Shown: one piece after another, positions 58,862 through 64,000 of the stretch | Position numbering within the stretch: position 1 is the first letter of the stretch | How the letters are laid out: each line of letters opens with the position of its first letter | NCBI RefSeq assembly: GCF_021869535.1 | Contig: NW_026262668.1 | Location: 63,394,058-63,458,057, forward strand | DNA length: 64,000 bases | Source: Mytilus californianus | Taxonomy: Eukaryota > Mollusca > Bivalvia > Mytilida > Mytilidae | Direction: 5' to 3' | Position numbers and translations under genes: made by a program | The notes under the pieces: generated by a model | What the model saw: the letters and a program-made list of their open reading frames with translations, nothing else | Databases searched by the model: none | Told to the model about the DNA's origin: nothing

Positions 58862-61800
58862 ATGGAAAAAGATATGAACCTTTATAGCTGTGTCGTTCAG
58901 GTTTTTTGTCTTTTTTTAGTGACTTATGTTTATGGTGAGTATTATTTTTTTATCTGATGCTGGAAAATTAAACTAAAATTTAAATCAATCCTCATGATAA
59001 AATATTTTTAAAACAAAACTATATGGTATTCGAAATCTTATTATTAAAAACTTTTGTTTGATTTGTTTAACTTAACATTCCACAGTACCTAATATCACTC
59101 TCAATTTTGACGGAAATTTTATTCCGACTCAAGTTTTAGTTTAAATTCGCTATTCATACACGATTTTTCATATATATTTCATATAAATACTTCTTGCATA
59201 TATAGGACAAGAGGAAAAGAAAATTAAAGATAAAAAAAAATGGATAAATTCGAGTGCTACATGTAAAAGTAAGAATTGCATTCATATGTGGCACCTTTTG
59301 ATCTCTCTTGTTGAAATTCAATGAAATTTATAAATACTAGTATTTTACAAATTTAGAAACAAAAATCCTGGCAAACTGTCCGAATGATTACTTTAAAATG
59401 ACCACATTGCTTTTTTAGATAATAATGACCTTGTATTGAATGTATTCAAATTTAGTGATATTTCCCAAAATAAAAAAACAAATCCGTGTAAAATTAATAT
59501 TGTTAGCTTTTCCTTTATTAACAACGAGTCCATCTTCTGTTTTAATAAAAAAAAACAAAGATGACCTGCATAATCAACTCAGCCCAAAAGGAAAGTAATT
59601 GGTGTTACAAAATTTTCGACGAGGGAAGAAATTGGTAGTCAATTATGTTAAAGAAGGAACTATTACTACTTTCTTAAATATTGACTAACGGTTTGTAAAT
59701 ATCTATATGTTCAATCTTGTTATTGTGTTTGATGTTTATTGTTTTTTTTAAAATAAGGAGATGTGATATAAATGCCAATGAGACAACTTTCCAACAGACA
59801 CCAAATAAGGAGGAAATTTGCCTGTTATCTAATTTCAGTTGATAATTGTTATCAATAAAAGATTTGAGTTCGAAAAAAAAGATAATAAGGGAAAACTTGA
59901 ATGTCAAACAAGGAAGTATTAGATATCCGTCTTTTAAATGTCTTTGATGAAAAAGGTTGAATGTCGGATATAAAGATAGTATATTGATGTTCAGTTAATC
60001 TTACAAGTCAAGGTATAATACAGAAAAAAATGTGAGTGAAAACAAATCGAAATCACATGATATAAATAGAGAGACAATGTACTTCACATGGTACGCATCT
60101 CTTGCTACGCTGTCCCCTTTTATGTATTATACATCACTCGCCAAACAATTCTAAAGTCACGCCCATAGTTGTCAAAATAAGGGACACGTTTTAACTGGAA
60201 ATACTGTCATCATCAGACGGACACCACGTCTCTATATTTTATTCATATACATTTTTCTTATGTTATGTACATGTATGAGGTGGAAACAAGTATAGTTATT
60301 AGTTTTTTCAAAGAGGAGAAAGAGTTGTTTATTAAACGAAAAATAATATGCACTTGTATTTCAAATATCCAGTTTGGAAAACAAATAATTGGAACTAATA
60401 AAATTGAGAATGGAAATGGGGAATATGTCAAAGAGACAACAACCCGACGAAAGAGCAGAAAACAGCCAAAAGCCACCAATGAGTCTTCAACACAGCGAGA
60501 AAATCCCGCACCCGATAGACCACTATCCCTACTATGGCATTGTGTCTCATGTGCACGTTCCTGCAGTACATTGTTCCAAGAAAAGAATTCTAATTTCGAA
60601 GGCAAAACAAAACTATTTTTTTTCAAATAAAACAGCGAAAACGTCATTTTAGTATAGCTGACTCAGTCTTTTTTAGGAACTAATCCAACATCTCTTACAA
60701 TTCCAAGCTTTGAAAGCCCATGGTACAATATTGAAGCACAGAATACGGCACATAAAAATCTCATCATAAGACATAATCTTGGAGAATATCCAGTGTTAGT
60801 TGATGTGCAAATAAAAATACAGAAAAATGGGAAGGACTTTATTTTTACCGGTATTGGATCAGCACATAGAGATGACGACGCAAACAATTCTTACGGAGGA
60901 ACTGTGTACATTTACAATAAAACTGATATTTTTCTTACATTCCCGCTGAAGAACAACAATTTTGGAACAGGAGGCCTTGCGTATACAGGTATAATTGATA
61001 AATGACTAGTATTTCTGAAGTCTGTTTTTCATTAAAAAAGTCGTAGTTACGAGGGCACTTTTCAACATGGTTGTAATTTAAAACAATTTACTTGTGAAAT
61101 AAAGAAACGAAACGGTAACAGCTGCATTAAAACAAAAACTTCTATTAAATGTACATACTTGGTATAATTCAAATTTACATTTAGAAAAATAGAAATACAG
61201 TAACAGCTATGAGTTTCCATTTTTAAGGTTCACATAAATTATACAATGGTCCATCAGAACTAGAAGGACCATATATGAAAGGAATGGTTAAGGTCAGAGC
61301 TTGGCGAGACTCAGACATGCCAAAACCTCTACTCAATTTTTCAGTTTATGTCGATAGTGAGTATTAGAAATAAAATTAATTTATTTAAGGCGTTTCCAAC
61401 TTTTCAATATTTTTGAATGTACACTGGTGTCATTCGCTGAAGGAATAGGTAATATAGAACATATATGGGTAACGACCGAGGAACGGGAACCCCTTGAATC
61501 ATCGGGGACGAACTCTGGAGCTCCGAAGGATAAGTAGTCCCAGTTCCACTGTTTATACCAGAATGTGGAGTAATGAGAGGAATGCAATATGTTTTGCTAT
61601 CTTAGACAGAACTTTAGGGGTAAATGTTTGAAATTATTAGCAGATATTCAGAATCATTATTAATGGCCGTACGGTGACATATAGTTGGTAACTTCTTCAT
61701 CATTTGGCCTCTTGTGGAGAGTTGTCTCATTGGCAATCATACCACATTTTTTTATTTTATAATAATATATATGATAACACATTCTGGATGAAAACATCAC

Positions 61801-63953
61801 CGGTAAGGCTCGAGACCAAAACTTTGAAAGCTAAAACTTAAAATTTAAGATCGTAAAAACAAAAAGAATCCAAAAAAGAAGAAAATCTACCGAATGTCAA
61901 CATTACCTGAGGGATTTCTCTACAAAACTAATCATTTGAATCATGCATAAATTGTTCAAATAAGGCCTTTTTAAAAGGGGGGGGGGGGGGGGGGGGGGGT
62001 TCCAACCATATGTCCCCATTCAAATGCATTGATCGTCAAAAAAAAAGGGGGGTCCAACCCCCGGACCCCCTCCCCCCCTCGGATTCGCCACTAATGCTTA
62101 TATTGGTGATTTTGAATCTGTTTAAAGTTTTGATTTTTCTACCCTGTATACCACTTTGCCTCATATCTCATTAAGAAAAAATTCACACACCTAATTAAAT
62201 GGGCATTTAAAAAGTCAGAAAGCGAATATATATGTTCAAACTCTTTTAGGTCATATTTTAGTAACAACAAACAAAAGAACTATGTCAGTTGGACCTGCTT
62301 TGATACGATAACTGCACTTGAACTTTAAAATTTACTAGATAACATTTTTGTTTGCTATGGGGATTCCGTATATTATCAGTTTATCGGAATTCCAATGGGG
62401 ACTAACTGTGCACCACTTATTGCGGATGTGTTTATGCATTATTATGAGTTACAATTTATGACTACAATCAGCAAAGACCCATCGAAACAACATCTGATAC
62501 AAAAATTTAATAACACTTTTAGATATTTGGATGATATATTGGCTCTCAATAATGACGAATTCAGTATGTACAATAAAGAGATTTATCCTGCTGAACTGAC
62601 TTTAAATAAAGCTAATACTAACAATGAACACTGCCCTTTCCTGGATCTTGATATCTATATCTTTAACGGGAAGCTTAATACCAAAATTTACGATAAAAGA
62701 GATGACTTCAGGATTTTCCATATCACAAACTAGTCAAAACATTTATTAAATTTTATCATTGGTATAAGGACATCATTCGTAAATATAATTCAACATGCAG
62801 ACATCTTATACGTTCAGGTATTTCACATCCAATCTTTTATGGTAATATTCTACACAAAGCACAAAAACGTCGTCACTCACCTCAAAAGCTAACCATACCT
62901 TTAAACAGACTTATTCAGAAGAGATATAGTTACGATACTGTTGTCAGGTCATTAAAGATGGCATATTATGGAATTAGAATATTGTTTCACTCATACTGTC
63001 TTTGCATCGGAAATAAACACATTTATTCTAAAACCAGTTGTTGGCATGATACGGGCTATGTTCTTCTCATATACTTTAATATGGTATGATACTAAACCCC
63101 TAACGGGAGGGATTGTGCTTGATTTTCATATGATAAAGACATAATCTTTCCATCAGTTTAATTGAGGTCTGGAGTTGGCATGTCAGTTACTGCTAGTAGT
63201 CCTTTGTTAATCTATATATCATTGTCATTTTGCCAAGTTTTTTCTGTTACCTATTCTGACATCGGACTCGGGCTTCTTTTAAACTGAGTTTTACTGTGCG
63301 TATTGCTGTGTGTTTGTTTATTCTACATTGGCTAGAGGTATAGGGGGAGGGTTGAGATCTCACAAAACATGTTTAACTCCACTGCATTCTTGCGCCTGTC
63401 CCAAGTCAGGAGCATCTGACCTTTGTTAGTCTTGTATGTTTTTTTAATTTTAGTTCATTTATATGTTTCGGAGTTTAGTGTTACGTTCATTTTCACTGAA
63501 CTATTACACATCTTTGTTTAGGGGCCATTGGTGGCCTTGGGCTGTTTTCTGCTCTTTGGTCGGGTTGTTGTCTCTTTGACACATTACCCATTTCCATTCT
63601 CAATTTTATATCGAAGCACTGGTTACAAGGGGGATGGTACTGAAAGTCAAATGTCAGAGGTACTGACCCACGGTATAGTAAGAGGCGTATGATATCATTC
63701 CCGTGGCTACAACACGTCTTTCTGAATTAAACTTTATCCGATACGGTCTAGAACCAAAAGTTTGGCCAAACTAAGTTTTAATTATGATGAATGCTTACTT
63801 TGATAACATTTTCCTTTTTAACTCTAATACTGAACAATATTTATACAGACGCTGCTAACAGCTATAAGGAAATTAACCATTCACTGGGCTTTTATCCAGA
63901 TATTGTATCAGTCAGAACTCACCTTGGTAATGGATATGTATCTGACGCACAAG
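58862..63953 (+). CDS. secreted repeat-domain protein, 5' part (runs off the window)
   Basis: Supported exons are 58862-58934, 60677-60988, 61228-61356 and 63849-63953, with a probable small exon at 59206-59268. Every intron is phase 1. Exon 1 encodes a signal peptide (MEKDMNLYSCVV, then a hydrophobic run to YVYG). The small exon gives a Lys/Glu-rich linker ending in SSATCK. The next two exons form a globular module (SPWYNIEAQ, RHNLGEYPVLVDVQI, GSAHRDDDANNSYGG, VYIYNKTDI, GTGGLAYTG). The last exon seen restarts the pattern (SYKEINHSLGFYPDIVSV), so the protein has repeats of an H-LG-YP-xxV type domain found in uncharacterised invertebrate extracellular proteins. I have no name for the domain; a lectin- or adhesion-like role is only a guess. 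A decayed Naiad copy lies in the intron before the last exon. Confidence 0.72.
59753..59800 (-). repeat. fragment of dispersed 3'-tail repeat, family 2
   Basis: AAGGAGATGTGATATAAATG followed by CCAATGAGACAACTTTCC, the terminal 45 bp of the family seen at 10.3, 12.6, 19.2 and 55.4 kb. Confidence 0.55.
60398..60519 (-). mobile_element. orphan Naiad-type 3' tail
   Basis: On the minus strand it runs from GGGTGCGGGATTTTCTCGCT to the terminal CATTTCCATTCTCAATTTTA, matching 17388-17497. It lies in intron sequence of the secreted-protein gene, in antisense orientation. The open frames on both strands here (60258-60652) are explained by it. Confidence 0.7.
61700..61752 (+). repeat. fragment of dispersed 3'-tail repeat, family 2
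   Basis: GGAGAGTTGTCTCATTGGCA followed by ATCATACCACAT, the 3' terminus of the family. It is only about 50 bp long. Confidence 0.55.
61946..63609 (+). pseudogene. decayed 5'-truncated Naiad copy
   Basis: Aligns with 15690-17497 of the intact copy. It starts at ATAAATTGTTCAAATAAGGCC, is then broken by a low-complexity insert with a 23-base G-run (61977-61999), and resumes at TATTGGTGATTTTGAATCTG. It has a 1-nt deletion near 62163, a small insertion near 62327 and an internal deletion at about 62707, so only a 112-codon RT piece with GTNCAPL and YLDD stays open (62395-62733). None of the four TGA positions is covered by this truncated copy. Its 3' region and tail are complete. Confidence 0.85.
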
Positions 63954-64000
63954 GTATGTTGGTTTTTATATTTCCTTCTTAGAAACTACAACTTTATTAA

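Overview
The window is AT-rich nuclear DNA of an animal with spliced genes, long introns and a dense load of dispersed repeats. Protein similarity and several repeat families that I associate with marine mussels point to a bivalve mollusc, probably Mytilus or a close relative. That assignment is inference.

Three host genes can be traced exon by exon. (1) PRPF38B, a pre-mRNA splicing factor, lies on the + strand at 23568-33817 in six coding exons and looks intact. (2) A phytanoyl-CoA dioxygenase (PhyH) family Fe(II)/2-oxoglutarate oxygenase lies on the - strand at 47427-57857 in nine coding exons, with the HxD...H metal triad present. (3) The 5' part of a secreted repeat-domain protein starts at 58862 on the + strand and runs off the right edge. 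All of its introns are phase 1.

Most of the rest is mobile DNA. The most striking element is a Penelope-like retroelement at about 13.0-17.5 kb with permuted domain order: an N-terminal GIY-YIG endonuclease, a CxC linker, then reverse transcriptase. This is the Naiad type. Its 1002-codon reading frame stays in one frame from 13848 to 16856. It is interrupted by exactly four TGA codons and by no TAA, TAG or frameshift. All four TGAs fall where the family has cysteine. A stem-loop fitting a type II SECIS element starts about 60 nt after the TAA stop. The element therefore looks like a multi-selenocysteine retrotransposon. A decayed second copy sits in an intron of gene 3 (about 61.9-63.6 kb), and its SECIS core is damaged. 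Several orphan copies of the Naiad 3' tail are scattered through the window.

Other elements include: two elements with 147-bp internal tandem repeats and a 3' nested hairpin (1.3-3.75 kb and 40.1-41.9 kb); two elements bounded by an 11-bp inverted repeat (30.0-32.7 and 38.6-39.8 kb), one holding a trimeric higher-order repeat; a TTAA-flanked MITE (7.75 kb) and a second MITE (37.4 kb); a decayed LINE (42.7-45.0 kb) split by a Naiad tail; a LINE fragment (20.4-20.9 kb); and four hammerhead-ribozyme-like motifs of three sequence types (25.2, 45.8, 47.0 and 56.3 kb).
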